Assembly (NCBI GenBank): GCA_020630615.1
Contig: JAHDBA010000018.1
Location: 1 to 58,824 of the forward strand
DNA: 58,824 nucleotides
Origin: Myxococcota bacterium
Lineage (GTDB): Bacteria > Myxococcota > UBA727 > JAHDBA01
Direction: 5' to 3'
This document shows positions 39,222-48,208 of this stretch, in pieces; position 1 is the first letter of the stretch; every line of letters begins with the position of its first letter. A model generated the notes under the pieces. It made no database searches. It was not told the origin of the DNA and saw only the letters and a list, made by a program, of their open reading frames with translations. Both the position numbers and the translations under genes were made by a program.

Positions 39222-40442
39222 GTGCCTATCGAATCCGACCCTTTTCAAAAGCTTCGAAGCGAACTTCGCCGTAGAGGTCTATCTGTGTGTCTGGGGTCGT
39301 GGGTAACCTTTCTCAGAGCACTGGCCCGAGGGCACCATCGCAACTCTTTGATGGGTCTTTATGTATGTGCGCGCTCGATATTGATTCACAAAGAGCAAGA
39401 CTTTGATACTTTCGACTTGGCCTTCGCTGCTGTCTTTAAGGGCAACGAACATGAATTCGCATCTAGATTCTCAGCGGACGCCCTCGATGCATTTGAGAAC
39501 TCTCTCTTTGAATGGCTCCAAGATCCCAAAGCATTCCCTGCACTCAGTGATGAAGACCGGGCGAAACTTGATGAATGGGACTGGGACAAGCTCCACGATG
39601 AATTCAAGACGCGTCTCAATGAACAAGACGAAAGGCACGACGGTGGCAGCCATTGGATTGGTACCGGTGGCACATCCCCCTTCGGGCATGGTGGAGTCAA
39701 TCCCGCAGGTATACGCGTCGGTGGTGCTGGGGGAGGTCGTTCCGCTGTTCAAGTGGCTGGACAACGACGTTTTAAAAACCTGCGTGATGACCGCGTTCTG
39801 GACACACGCCAAATGGGTGCAGCGCTTCGCAAACTACGACATCTGGTTCGCGAGGGCGCGGAAGACGAGCTTGACCTCCCAGAAACCATTCGGGCCACAG
39901 GAAGCTCGGGAGGGGAAATCGATCTTGTTTTCAGGAAGCCACGCCTTAACAAAACAAAAGTGATGCTCCTCATGGATGTTGGCGGCTCGATGGATCCACA
40001 CTCACAACTCTGCGAGCGCCTCTTCTCTGCAGCAAGTCAACTTGGCCGTTTTCAGAAGTTTGAATCGTACTACTTTCACAACTGCGTTTACGAGGAAGTT
40101 TTCACAAACATTTATGATCGGCGACCGGTGTTCACCCGCGACCTTCTTGAAAAGCTCAACGATGAATGGAGTCTCATCTTCGTCGGGGATGCATGGATGA
40201 GCCCCTATGAGCTCACACATATTGGCGGCGCTATCGAAATGGGCCATCATAACCCGGTTTCGGGCCTCGAAATTCTCGGGCGCCTTCGAAAGGCAACGCG
40301 AAAAGCCTTGTGGTTAAACCCCGAACCCAAGAGGATATGGGGTGCAGAAAGCATTCGCATGATTCGAGAACTCTTCCCAATGTCTGAACTCACATTGGCG
40401 GGGCTCGAAGAAGGCATCGAAACCCTTCGCCGCTCTGCCTAG
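39222..40442 (+). CDS. VWA-domain protein, CoxE-like, MoxR partner
   Basis: A 406-residue protein with an N-terminal helical region, a Gly-rich linker (about 147-180: GTGGTSPFGHGG and GGAGGGRS), and a C-terminal VWA fold. The MIDAS-type site is LLMDVGGSMDPHSQ (about 248), where the first Ser of DxSxS is Gly; VGDAWMSPYEL (about 326) supplies another conserved segment. Proteins of this type partner with MoxR ATPases. GTG 39222 is used; TTAGGA lies 11 nt upstream. Target protein unknown. Confidence 0.9.
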   Translation: MPIESDPFQKLRSELRRRGLSVCLGSWVTFLRALARGHHRNSLMGLYVCARSILIHKEQDFDTFDLAFAAVFKGNEHEFASRFSADALDAFENSLFEWLQDPKAFPALSDEDRAKLDEWDWDKLHDEFKTRLNEQDERHDGGSHWIGTGGTSPFGHGGVNPAGIRVGGAGGGRSAVQVAGQRRFKNLRDDRVLDTRQMGAALRKLRHLVREGAEDELDLPETIRATGSSGGEIDLVFRKPRLNKTKVMLLMDVGGSMDPHSQLCERLFSAASQLGRFQKFESYYFHNCVYEEVFTNIYDRRPVFTRDLLEKLNDEWSLIFVGDAWMSPYELTHIGGAIEMGHHNPVSGLEILGRLRKATRKALWLNPEPKRIWGAESIRMIRELFPMSELTLAGLEEGIETLRRSA

Positions 40443-40541
40443 CGTTGACCCGAGAGATCGCCGATTCAATCGGCCTATGAAAATGTCGAAGTGCAAAAAG
40501 ATTTCCTTAGCAGAATATCCTGTCGAAGCTAAGCTGCGGGT

Positions 40542-41630
40542 ATGAGCCAACCTATCTTTGTGACCCGCACCTTCCTTGTTCTCTTGGCAACCTCCGGGGC
40601 ATTGGTCGCAATGCAAATCTTTCCTTTTATACATGCCTTAATTATGGCGCTTGTCTTCGCCGTTCTTTTTGCGCCACTGGTTTCAAGCATCCAGACCAAG
40701 GTGCCGCGGCTTCGATCCTTTGGTCCCCTGATTGCAACCTTAATCGCTGCATCCTTGATTTATGGACCGCTGACGTGGTTCGCATTCACACTTTACGGTC
40801 AAGCAGCGGATGTTTTCTACAGTGCGCAAAGCGGTGACCTGGGTTTTTGGTACGACGAGTTGCAAGCGATGATACAAGACCCAAACTCGTTGCTTTCAAG
40901 AGGTGCAAAGGGGCTAAACTTCGAGCTCTCCTATGAAAATCTTGAGCTGCAGCTTCGAAACTTGAGTGCAAGCGTTGCCTCCTGGCTTAGCGAACACGCA
41001 TCGTCCCTTCTCAACAACTTCTTTTCCTTCGGGCTCAATATTTTCGTCATGCTTTTGCTCATGTATACCTTCCTCGCGAGAGGCGCATTGGTTGGCGAGT
41101 ACCTCATGACCTTGAGCCCTCTCCCACGCGAAGATGAGATCCGTTTGGCAACACGCTTCAAAGAGATTGCCACTGCAGTGTTCTTGGGTAATGGGACCGC
41201 AAGTCTTCTTCAAGGACTTTTTGGTGGGTTTGCGATTTCAATGGCCCTTGGGCTGCCTGCCATTCTTTGGGGTACCATCATCATGATCTTTAGCTTTATG
41301 CCATTGGTCGGCGCATCGGGAGTCTTCTTCCCTGCGACTTTTTATCTTATTTGGAAGCAAAGCTATGGCATCGCGGCCATCTACTTTACGTTCAACATGA
41401 CTTACATGCTCATCTTTGAGTACGGACTAAAGCCACGCCTGATTGGTAATAAGGCGGCCATGCCGGCCATCCTGATTTTCATAAGCATCCTCGGCGGGCT
41501 ACAGACATGGGGCGTACTTGGTCTCTTTTACGGCCCTCTCTTCACAACTTTGTTCTTAACCTTGGTCGACATTTACCATAAGCGTTACGAGAAGGCATTA
41601 ATTCCTGAGTCGAGCCTACAAAGCACGTAG
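40542..41630 (+). CDS. AI-2E family (PerM/YdiK-type) membrane transporter
   Basis: A 362-residue integral membrane protein with about seven to eight helices. The N-terminal pair of helices contains FIHALIMALVFAVLFAPLV, and a large loop (about 85-150) precedes the second membrane block. The conserved C-terminal features GLPAILWGTIIMIFSFMPLVG and GLFYGPLFTTLF match the family. Members include the proposed autoinducer-2 exporter TqsA and Na+/H+ antiporters, so the substrate cannot be named. It stands alone between the VWA gene and panD. Confidence 0.92.
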   Translation: MSQPIFVTRTFLVLLATSGALVAMQIFPFIHALIMALVFAVLFAPLVSSIQTKVPRLRSFGPLIATLIAASLIYGPLTWFAFTLYGQAADVFYSAQSGDLGFWYDELQAMIQDPNSLLSRGAKGLNFELSYENLELQLRNLSASVASWLSEHASSLLNNFFSFGLNIFVMLLLMYTFLARGALVGEYLMTLSPLPREDEIRLATRFKEIATAVFLGNGTASLLQGLFGGFAISMALGLPAILWGTIIMIFSFMPLVGASGVFFPATFYLIWKQSYGIAAIYFTFNMTYMLIFEYGLKPRLIGNKAAMPAILIFISILGGLQTWGVLGLFYGPLFTTLFLTLVDIYHKRYEKALIPESSLQST

Positions 41631-41769
41631 CGCGGACAAAAACGCTCATAGGGAAAAAGCCCAGCTGAAAGTCGAAAGATACATAGAGCATGTCGCAAAA
41701 TATCTTTACCTCACAAAAATAACTTCCCTCCCCCTGTGCGGCGCAGCCCTTCTCGTGTAGCTTCACACC

Positions 41770-42162
41770 ATGACTGCTTTAACTACGATGTTCAAATCCA
41801 AGATTCACCGATGCGTTGTCACCGAGGCTGACCTCAACTACATTGGGAGCATAACCATCGATCAAAACCTCATCGATGCCGCCAATATGATGGCCCATGA
41901 ACGCGTACAGATTGTCAACTGCAACAACGGTGAGCGCCTTGAGACCTATATCATCCCGGGGCCACGAGGTAGCGGTAAAATATGCCTGAATGGCGCGGCG
42001 GCACGAAAAGTTGCAGTGGGTGATATCGTCATAATTATTGGTTACGCGCAAGTTCCACTCGATGAAGCAGCAGAGTTTTCTGCAACAACAATCCTCGTGG
42101 ACGAGAAGAATGTCTTAACAGAGACTATCGTCGCAAAGCCCGGCGGCATCGTTCACCAATAG
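41770..42162 (+). CDS. panD: Aspartate 1-decarboxylase (pro-enzyme)
   Basis: A 130-residue PanD, close to the usual 126. It makes beta-alanine for pantothenate and coenzyme A synthesis. Landmarks: [20 protein letters not shown], the self-cleavage site Gly26-Ser27 in YIGSITID that yields the pyruvoyl cofactor, and INGAA-equivalent [18 protein letters not shown]. Other pantothenate genes are not nearby. It converges with the flavin reductase-like gene 12 bp away. Confidence 0.96.
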   Translation: MTALTTMFKSKIHRCVVTEADLNYIGSITIDQNLIDAANMMAHERVQIVNCNNGERLETYIIPGPRGSGKICLNGAAARKVAVGDIVIIIGYAQVPLDEAAEFSATTILVDEKNVLTETIVAKPGGIVHQ

Positions 42163-42174
42163 GCTTAAAGTTTG

Positions 42175-42807
42175 CTAACGCTCGGGCTGCGACCTGATGA
42201 AGCGACCCTTCGTGTAATAGTTACCCGAACCGGCTCGTCCGAGCAGATTGAGCTGTGCACCATCAATACGATTGGCTCGGTCCCTTCGTACAAGTTCGGA
42301 GGCAACGTGAATCGTTAGCACGTCCCCGACAACAAGGTTGCACACGTGCTCACGACCGTATCGACGCACCTCAACCAAGCGACACTCCAAACGAGCACGC
42401 GCCGTGCTGACACAAGGACACTCAATCGTTGTGCATTCCCCCTCGGCGATATCGAATTGGCGAAACTCAGAAAGGTCCTCTGCCAATGGCGATGCACTTC
42501 GATCAACTTTTTCCAAGTCGCCTTCTTCGCAAATATTGACACAAAAAACATTGCCATGTCGGATATTCCGCAATGTGTCTTTCGACTGAGATTCCCCGTG
42601 CTCGTTCATGCGGTCGACAATTGAAAGCGAAACCATGGGTGGGTCGGAACACAACGCATTGAAATAACTAAAGGGAGCGACGTTCGACTTTCCATGAACG
42701 TCTCGCGTACTCACCCAGGCAATCGGGCGAGGCACGACCAAGTTTGTCAATAAACTGTAGGCATCGCTCGCACTCAGATCGGAAGCATCAAAAGAGTCAA
42801 ACTTCAA
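42175..42807 (-). CDS. Flavin reductase-like (DIM6/NTAB) FMN-binding protein
   Basis: A 210-residue split-barrel flavoprotein: YSLLTNLVVPRPIAWVSTRD (about 18-37), NVAPFSYFNALCSDPPMVSLS (about 43-62) and DTLRNIRHGNVFCVNI are the standard FMN-binding blocks, and the C-terminal GRAGSGNYYTKGRF is usual for the subgroup. TTG start at 42807 lies inside the 3' end of frr (11-bp overlap), so it is translated with the pyrH-frr run. Likely a flavin-dependent oxidoreductase; substrate unknown. Confidence 0.88.
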   Translation of the reverse strand: MKFDSFDASDLSASDAYSLLTNLVVPRPIAWVSTRDVHGKSNVAPFSYFNALCSDPPMVSLSIVDRMNEHGESQSKDTLRNIRHGNVFCVNICEEGDLEKVDRSASPLAEDLSEFRQFDIAEGECTTIECPCVSTARARLECRLVEVRRYGREHVCNLVVGDVLTIHVASELVRRDRANRIDGAQLNLLGRAGSGNYYTKGRFIRSQPER

Positions 42808-43354
42808 GAATCTCTTTCTCTTTCTTACCCAAAAGACTGTCGATTTCAGCGATATAGGCGTCAGTAAGAGTTTGGATATCTTTCAGGCCACGTTTTTCAT
42901 CGTCTTCCGAGATTTCCTTGTCCTTGACTGCACTCTTCAATAAATCGTTGCCGTCTCTTCGCGCATTCCGAATCACGATTTTCGCATCTTCAGACCTCTG
43001 CTTCGCAAGCTTCACGTATTCCTTACGTCGATCTTCAGAGAGAGGTGGAATCGGAACACGCACCGCTTCGCCATCATTGGAAGGCGAGAAGCCAAGGTTT
43101 GCTTCATGAATCGCGCGTTCAATATCATTAATAATATTTTTCTCCCACGGTTTAACGAGAAGCATGGTTGCATCGGCAATGCTTACGCTCGCAACCTGAC
43201 TCAGAGGTGTCGGGCTCCCATAGTAATTGACTCGAACGCCATCCAAGACACCCGGATGCGCACGACCCGCACGAATAGTTGAAAGTCCTTTTTTATAGGA
43301 CTCCATTGCCTTCTCCATCGCTGACTTTGTCATGTCTTTCGCTTCGTCCAACAT
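42797..43354 (-). CDS. frr: Ribosome recycling factor
   Basis: A 185-residue RRF, the usual length. It splits post-termination ribosomes together with EF-G. Landmarks: MEKAMESYKKGLSTIRAGRA (about 13-32), VNYYGSPTPLSQVASVSI (46-63), PWEKNIINDIERAI (74-87), VRVPIPPLSEDRRKEYVKLA (98-117) and a C-terminal heptad region. It lies downstream of pyrH by 137 bp in the same direction, a common arrangement, although tsf is not upstream here. Confidence 0.97.
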   Translation of the reverse strand: MLDEAKDMTKSAMEKAMESYKKGLSTIRAGRAHPGVLDGVRVNYYGSPTPLSQVASVSIADATMLLVKPWEKNIINDIERAIHEANLGFSPSNDGEAVRVPIPPLSEDRRKEYVKLAKQRSEDAKIVIRNARRDGNDLLKSAVKDKEISEDDEKRGLKDIQTLTDAYIAEIDSLLGKKEKEILEV

Positions 43355-43491
43355 CCTCTACCTCACACAATCTAGCGCCCGCAGGCCATCCTATCACGAT
43401 TTCTTGAGCATCGTCGATTTATACCCTCAATGCAAGTCAAGCACAAAGAAGTGCAAGGCCCCAAAAACTAAGCATCTCACCGTTGATGCAC

Positions 43492-44223
43492 TCAACTTTT
43501 CGCATGCACCAGAGTCCCAACAGCATCGCCGTCAACCACCCGCTTTAAGGCTCCAGGCTCGCTCATTTTGAACACACAAATCGGCAAGGCATTATCCATT
43601 GCAAGTGACAGTGCCGTCGCGTCCATAACTTTCAAGTTCCGCGTCAAGGCATCATGAAAGTCAATCGTTTCAAATTTCACCGCGTCGTCATGGGCCATTG
43701 GGTCTTTGTCGTACACGCCATCGACCTTAGTCGCTTTGAGCAAGACTTCCGCGTTGATTTCCATACCGCGAAGTGCTGCTGCAGTATCGGTTGTAAAATA
43801 AGGGTTACCCGTGCCCGCTGCGAAAATAACAATACGCCCTTTCTCCAAATGCCGCATTGCTTTCCGACGGATGTAAGGCTCACACAGTTCCTGCATGGGA
43901 ATTGCAGAGAGAACCCTCACTTCTCCGCCCGCTTGCTCGAGCGCATCTTGCATCGCAATGCAGTTCATCACGGTCGCAAGCATACCCATATAATCTGCTG
44001 TCGTCCGGTCCATGCCTTCCGTACTACCCTTAACACCACGAAAAATATTTCCGCCGCCAATCACGATTGCGATTTCAACCCCCGAGCGATGCACCTCAAG
44101 CACTTGCGCTGCAATGGACCCAACGACCTTGGGGTCGAGGCCAAAACCGCGCTCACCTTGTAGGGCCTCCCCACTCAACTTTAGAAGGATACGTCGATAG
44201 GTTTTTGGATTCGTCTCATTCAT
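43492..44223 (-). CDS. pyrH: UMP kinase
   Basis: A 243-residue bacterial UMP kinase of the amino-acid-kinase fold, phosphorylating UMP to UDP. Landmarks: [20 protein letters not shown] (about 10-29), [10 protein letters not shown] (55-64), the [16 protein letters not shown] block (72-87), [20 protein letters not shown] (134-153) and the [13 protein letters not shown] loop (163-175). It heads a run with frr and a flavin reductase gene and is divergent from lexA; the LexA box lies about 82 bp upstream of its start. Confidence 0.97.
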   Translation of the reverse strand: MNETNPKTYRRILLKLSGEALQGERGFGLDPKVVGSIAAQVLEVHRSGVEIAIVIGGGNIFRGVKGSTEGMDRTTADYMGMLATVMNCIAMQDALEQAGGEVRVLSAIPMQELCEPYIRRKAMRHLEKGRIVIFAAGTGNPYFTTDTAAALRGMEINAEVLLKATKVDGVYDKDPMAHDDAVKFETIDFHDALTRNLKVMDATALSLAMDNALPICVFKMSEPGALKRVVDGDAVGTLVHAKS

Positions 44224-44297
44224 GGCCCAGCGATAGCAGATGAATTCACCACGATCAAAGAGTTCTTTCAGTGGCCCTCAGGGCAATACAGGAAACG

Positions 44298-44326
44298 TTG
44301 ACATTGAACAGATGTTCAGTTAACTT
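44298..44326 (+). promoter_or_regulatory. lexA promoter with LexA (SOS) box between -35 and -10
   Basis: TTGACA at 44298-44303 and TAACTT at 44321-44326 are spaced 17 bp. Between them lies the palindrome TGAACAGATGTTCA (44305-44318), of the GAAC-N4-GTTC class. LexA bound here would block RNA polymerase, giving autoregulation. The start codon at 44332 is only 5 bp after the -10, so the transcript would be nearly leaderless if this -10 is right. Confidence 0.8.
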
Positions 44327-44331
44327 GAGGT

Positions 44332-44979
44332 ATGAATTTAACGCCACTGACCACTCGACAACAGCAGGTTTATGATTTCATCGCATCGGCGATCAAAGAT
44401 TCCGGTTACCCTCCAACCATACGAGAAATCGGGAGCGCCCTAGGCTTGAAGTCAACGAACGGTGTGAATGACCATCTCTTGGCGCTTGAGAAGAAAGGCT
44501 ATCTCGAGAGAAGCGATGGCAAGTCTCGCAGTATGAAGCTCGTCCCCATGGGGCCAGCAGAAGTTGTCGCTTTTGAGATCCCGGTCTTGGGTAAAATCGC
44601 AGCCGGTGCGCCCTTGCTTGCATTTGAAGAGCAAAATTTTGAAGGTTTTGAGCATTCGTTACCAATTTCAGAATCCCTTTTGCGCGGGCGTGCGCCCTCG
44701 GAAGTGTTTGTGCTTGAGGTCAGTGGTGAATCCATGATCAATAAAGGTATTTTGAGTGGTGACTTTGTTCTGGTTGAGAAGCGTCAAAGCGCTAACAAAG
44801 GTGATATTGTTGTGGCACTCATTGATGGTGAAGCCACGCTAAAAACATTTCGGAAGTCCAAAAATCGTATCGAGCTGATTCCAGAGAATGACACCATGGA
44901 GCCGATTCTCTTTGAGGGCGAGCGCCAGGCAGAGGTGAGTATCCTCGGGGTTGCTTTTGCCCTTTATCGCGACCTTTAG
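44332..44979 (+). CDS. lexA: LexA SOS-response repressor
   Basis: A 215-residue LexA. The winged-helix DNA-binding domain covers residues 1-70 (LTTRQQQVYDFI, GYPPTIREIGSALGLKS). The autoprotease follows: cleavage bond Ala91-Gly92 in GKIAAGAP, catalytic Ser124 in VSGESM and Lys161 in ATLKTF. RecA filaments stimulate self-cleavage and release SOS genes. Its own box is in the promoter. The GAGG just 1 nt before ATG is too close to be an ordinary Shine-Dalgarno. Confidence 0.98.
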   Translation: MNLTPLTTRQQQVYDFIASAIKDSGYPPTIREIGSALGLKSTNGVNDHLLALEKKGYLERSDGKSRSMKLVPMGPAEVVAFEIPVLGKIAAGAPLLAFEEQNFEGFEHSLPISESLLRGRAPSEVFVLEVSGESMINKGILSGDFVLVEKRQSANKGDIVVALIDGEATLKTFRKSKNRIELIPENDTMEPILFEGERQAEVSILGVAFALYRDL

Positions 44980-45148
44980 ATGCTTGCCGCGTAGAGTGTG
45001 TCCCACTTGCAATATCTCTGACGGGTGGGTCCAAAGAGCTGATTCAAGAAAGTGAGCTGCGTGCGCTGATAATAGGGTCTTTGGGGGGCTAACGTTCTTT
45101 CGCATCACGAGTTTGACCTTAGGCCTGCATCAAGAATATCTTTTGCAT

Positions 45149-47347
45149 ATGAATATCGTCGACACCTTTATGTCCGGGGGTCTGTTACAACTTCTTCGGA
45201 AGTATGCAGATCTTATCCTTGCGACGCTCGTAATGGTGGTCGTGGCACTCATGATTGTGCCAGTCCCCGGGGCCGTACTCGACCTTCTCCTTGTTCTCAA
45301 CATGTCGATATCCCTAATTATGGTTTTGATCGCCATGTATCTTCCCAATGCACTTGAGCTGGCGTCTTTCCCGACAATCATCTTGGTTTCAACTTTGTTT
45401 CGTTTGTCTTTGAATGTTTCATCGACCCGAATGATTCTTCTTGATGGAAAAGCCGGTGAAGTGATCACGTCTTTTGGCCAATTTGTGGTACGTGGAAATT
45501 TCGTTGTCGGTGCGGTCATTTTCCTTGTTTTGGTCCTGATCAATTTTCTGGTGATTGCCAAAGGTTCTGAGAGGGTTGCAGAAGTCGCGGCACGTTTCAC
45601 CTTGGATGCCATGCCGGGGAAACAAATGTCCATCGACGCGGATCTCCGCGCAGGTGCTTTTGGGCTGGACGAAGCACGAAAGAAACGCGCAGACTTAGGG
45701 CGAGAAAGTCAGCTCTTTGGCGCGATGGATGGCGCGATGAAGTTCGTGAAAGGTGATTCGATCGCCGGGCTCATCATTACAGCGATCAATGTTATCGCAG
45801 GGATTATTATCGGTGTTGTCCAACGCGACATGTCTGCCGGCGATGCCGTTGAGCTTTACAGTATTCTGACAATTGGTGACGGGCTTGTCTCTATTATCCC
45901 ATCCCTCTTAATGAGTATTACCGCCGGTCTAATTGTCACGCGAGTGGCATCGGACGAGGAAAATGCAAACCTAGGGATGGACCTCGCAAAGCAGATTCTT
46001 GGCAAGCCCAAAGCCTTTATGATCGCCTCGGTCTTCCTCGTCGCGATTGGGCTGATACCGGGCCTACCGACGGTACCCTTTATTATTATGGCGGCCATGA
46101 TTGGTGTGACATCGATTGGTCTTCAGCGTTCAGAGCTTGCAGCACAAGGCTTGCTTGCGATGCCAAAATCGAAATCGGGCGGAGCCCTTCCGGAAGGCCA
46201 ACCAGAACAAATCGAGACAAGCGCAGACCGCAACGAAGCGCTACAACAGGAGAAGCAGCAAGCAGTTCAAAAAGCCAAAGCGCAGGAAGGTCGCTCGGCG
46301 CAAATGATGCCGGTGGTCACCCCTGTCGCACTTGAGGTTGCAAGTGATTTGGTTCCCCTTGTGGACGATGTTTCGGGCTCAAAGTTCTTGAACGAACTTG
46401 TACCGATGATGCGCGACGGGCTCTTTTATGAACTTGGCGTCCGCTACCCTGGCCTGCGCGTCCGCGGCAACGAAGGGGACCTCCCTGCTGGCTCGTACGT
46501 TATCATGATTAATGAGATACCGCTCATCATGGGGAGTATCGATGAAGACAAGGTGCTGGTTAACGATACTCCGGATCGTCTACGTCTTTTAGGTATTCAA
46601 GGAGAAGCAGCGCAGAACCCTGCGAACAGCCAACCTTGCGCTTGGATTTCTATTGGTGATCGAGATTTAGCAGAACGATCTGGGCTCACCACATGGGATG
46701 CTTCAGGCTACTTAATCTTGCACCTTTCTGCAGTTCTTCGGAAGAACGCCTCGGAGTTTCTTGGGATTCAAGAAGTGCAAAACATGCTTGAACAGCTGGA
46801 GCAGGCCTTCCCAGCCCTTGTCAAAGAAGTGATTCCAAAGGCAGTAAGTCCGTTTCAGCTTGCTGATATTCTACGACGCTTGGTCGACGAAGAAATATCC
46901 GTGCGCGATTTACGAAATGTCCTTCAAGCCCTCGCAGAATGGGGCCCGGTAGAGAATGACACTGTCATGCTTACCGAGCATGTTCGTTCGGCGCTCAAGC
47001 GATATATCAGTCATAAATATACACGCGGCCAATCGACCTTGATCGTCTATCTCTTGGATCCACAAATCGAAGACACGGTACGTTCAAGTATTCAACACAC
47101 TTCTTCGGGTAGTTACCTGGCACTCGAGCCCGAAATCACACAGGAGATCCTCGCTGCTGTTCGATCTGAGATTGCAAACCTACCCTCGTCGGCTCAGCAG
47201 CCGGTGATTCTGACAACGATGGAGATTCGTCGTTACTTCCGCAAGCTTGTGGAGCTCGAGTTTCCGAATCTTGCTGTCTTGAGTTATCAAGAGCTCAGCC
47301 CTGACATGAATATCCAACCCATTTCCCGAATTGCCTTAAGCGGTTAA
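45149..47347 (+). CDS. sctV: Type III secretion export-gate protein (SctV/FlhA family)
   Basis: About 732 residues from ATG 45149. The N-terminal half has about eight membrane helices with the FHIPEP-type segment RFTLDAMPGKQMSIDADL (about 150-167) and the FHIPEP loop SIAGLII. A Gln/Lys-rich linker (about 345-405) joins a cytoplasmic nonameric-ring domain that ends PISRIALSG. In T3SS and flagella it forms the proton-driven export gate. It fits SctV slightly better than FlhA. No other secretion or flagellar gene is in the window, which is unusual. The frame opens further upstream at TTG 45113. Confidence 0.9.
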   Translation: MNIVDTFMSGGLLQLLRKYADLILATLVMVVVALMIVPVPGAVLDLLLVLNMSISLIMVLIAMYLPNALELASFPTIILVSTLFRLSLNVSSTRMILLDGKAGEVITSFGQFVVRGNFVVGAVIFLVLVLINFLVIAKGSERVAEVAARFTLDAMPGKQMSIDADLRAGAFGLDEARKKRADLGRESQLFGAMDGAMKFVKGDSIAGLIITAINVIAGIIIGVVQRDMSAGDAVELYSILTIGDGLVSIIPSLLMSITAGLIVTRVASDEENANLGMDLAKQILGKPKAFMIASVFLVAIGLIPGLPTVPFIIMAAMIGVTSIGLQRSELAAQGLLAMPKSKSGGALPEGQPEQIETSADRNEALQQEKQQAVQKAKAQEGRSAQMMPVVTPVALEVASDLVPLVDDVSGSKFLNELVPMMRDGLFYELGVRYPGLRVRGNEGDLPAGSYVIMINEIPLIMGSIDEDKVLVNDTPDRLRLLGIQGEAAQNPANSQPCAWISIGDRDLAERSGLTTWDASGYLILHLSAVLRKNASEFLGIQEVQNMLEQLEQAFPALVKEVIPKAVSPFQLADILRRLVDEEISVRDLRNVLQALAEWGPVENDTVMLTEHVRSALKRYISHKYTRGQSTLIVYLLDPQIEDTVRSSIQHTSSGSYLALEPEITQEILAAVRSEIANLPSSAQQPVILTTMEIRRYFRKLVELEFPNLAVLSYQELSPDMNIQPISRIALSG

Positions 47348-47437
47348 GTGACCTTCAACGTGATGCTGCAAAAGAGTTCACAAGCCCGAAAAGGATTGCG
47401 ATTCGCTTTTGCGTAACTCTGTACACAGGATGAACTC

Positions 47438-48208
47438 TTGAAGGTTTGGATATTTCAGATTCGCCAGATTGTTCTAAGCGATTTGCGCGCACGCTACCGT
47501 GGGTCGCGTCTTGGTCTTGCTTGGCCTTTCGTTCAGCCTTTAGCTTGGGTCTTTGCTATGACCTTGGTTTTGAACCGCGTCGGGGATGTCAACAGCGGGA
47601 CAACGCCCTACCCTATTTTTGCACTGACCAGCATGAGCTTATGGTTGGCGTTTGCGACACCTTTGCTTCAAGCTTCACGTGCCTTTGACTCTGCATCGCC
47701 GTGGCTACGGAATTTCCCCATCTCCCCTCTTGTGGTTGTCTTTGGGAAGTGTGCTGCAGCCTTCTTTGACACACTGCCAGCACTTCTGGTTGCCCTTTTT
47801 TTCGCCCTGCTCTCAGGCAGTGTCCAGAACTCTCATGCGATCCTCCTTTTTGTAGGCGCTTCGGCTCTCCTTTTTCTCTTGGGTTCCAGCTTGGGCTACC
47901 TGCTCGGCGTGCTTTCGGTGTACTGGCGCGATTTATCGATTGGGCTTCCCTATTGCTTGAATTTTTTACTTCTCGCGACGCCCGTATTTTATCGATCCAG
48001 TGAAACTTTTGGTGCACATCGTACAGTCTCCAGCTTCTCGCCTTTGGCGCTGCTGATCGACTCTGGGCGCTCCTTTCTTCTTCATGCCAATGAAAGTTCG
48101 CAGTCCTTCTCGCTTCTTGCTTTGCTCTTCGGAGTCGTTCTAATATCAAGTGGAAGTGTTTTTCTTGCAACGTTGAAGTCAAAGGAGGTGCGTGATCGCC
48201 TCTGTTAA
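47438..48208 (+). CDS. ABC-2 type polysaccharide exporter permease (Wzm/TagG-like)
   Basis: A 256-residue protein with six membrane segments and the amphipathic N-terminus IRQIVLSDLRARYRGSRLGLAWPFVQPL, diagnostic of the Wzm/KpsM/TagG family. It moves lipid-linked polysaccharide across the inner membrane with the ATPase encoded next, whose start overlaps by 17 bp. TTG 47438 is the start, with CAGGA upstream; an ATG slightly before it is followed by a stop. Confidence 0.9.
   Translation: MKVWIFQIRQIVLSDLRARYRGSRLGLAWPFVQPLAWVFAMTLVLNRVGDVNSGTTPYPIFALTSMSLWLAFATPLLQASRAFDSASPWLRNFPISPLVVVFGKCAAAFFDTLPALLVALFFALLSGSVQNSHAILLFVGASALLFLLGSSLGYLLGVLSVYWRDLSIGLPYCLNFLLLATPVFYRSSETFGAHRTVSSFSPLALLIDSGRSFLLHANESSQSFSLLALLFGVVLISSGSVFLATLKSKEVRDRLC

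Noticed and set aside
43654..44163. A 169-codon plus-strand frame
   Set aside because: Antisense to pyrH, Cys/His/Arg-rich translation, no family resemblance.
45130..45633. A 167-codon minus-strand frame
   Set aside because: Antisense to the SctV-family gene, where conserved export-gate motifs are on the plus strand.
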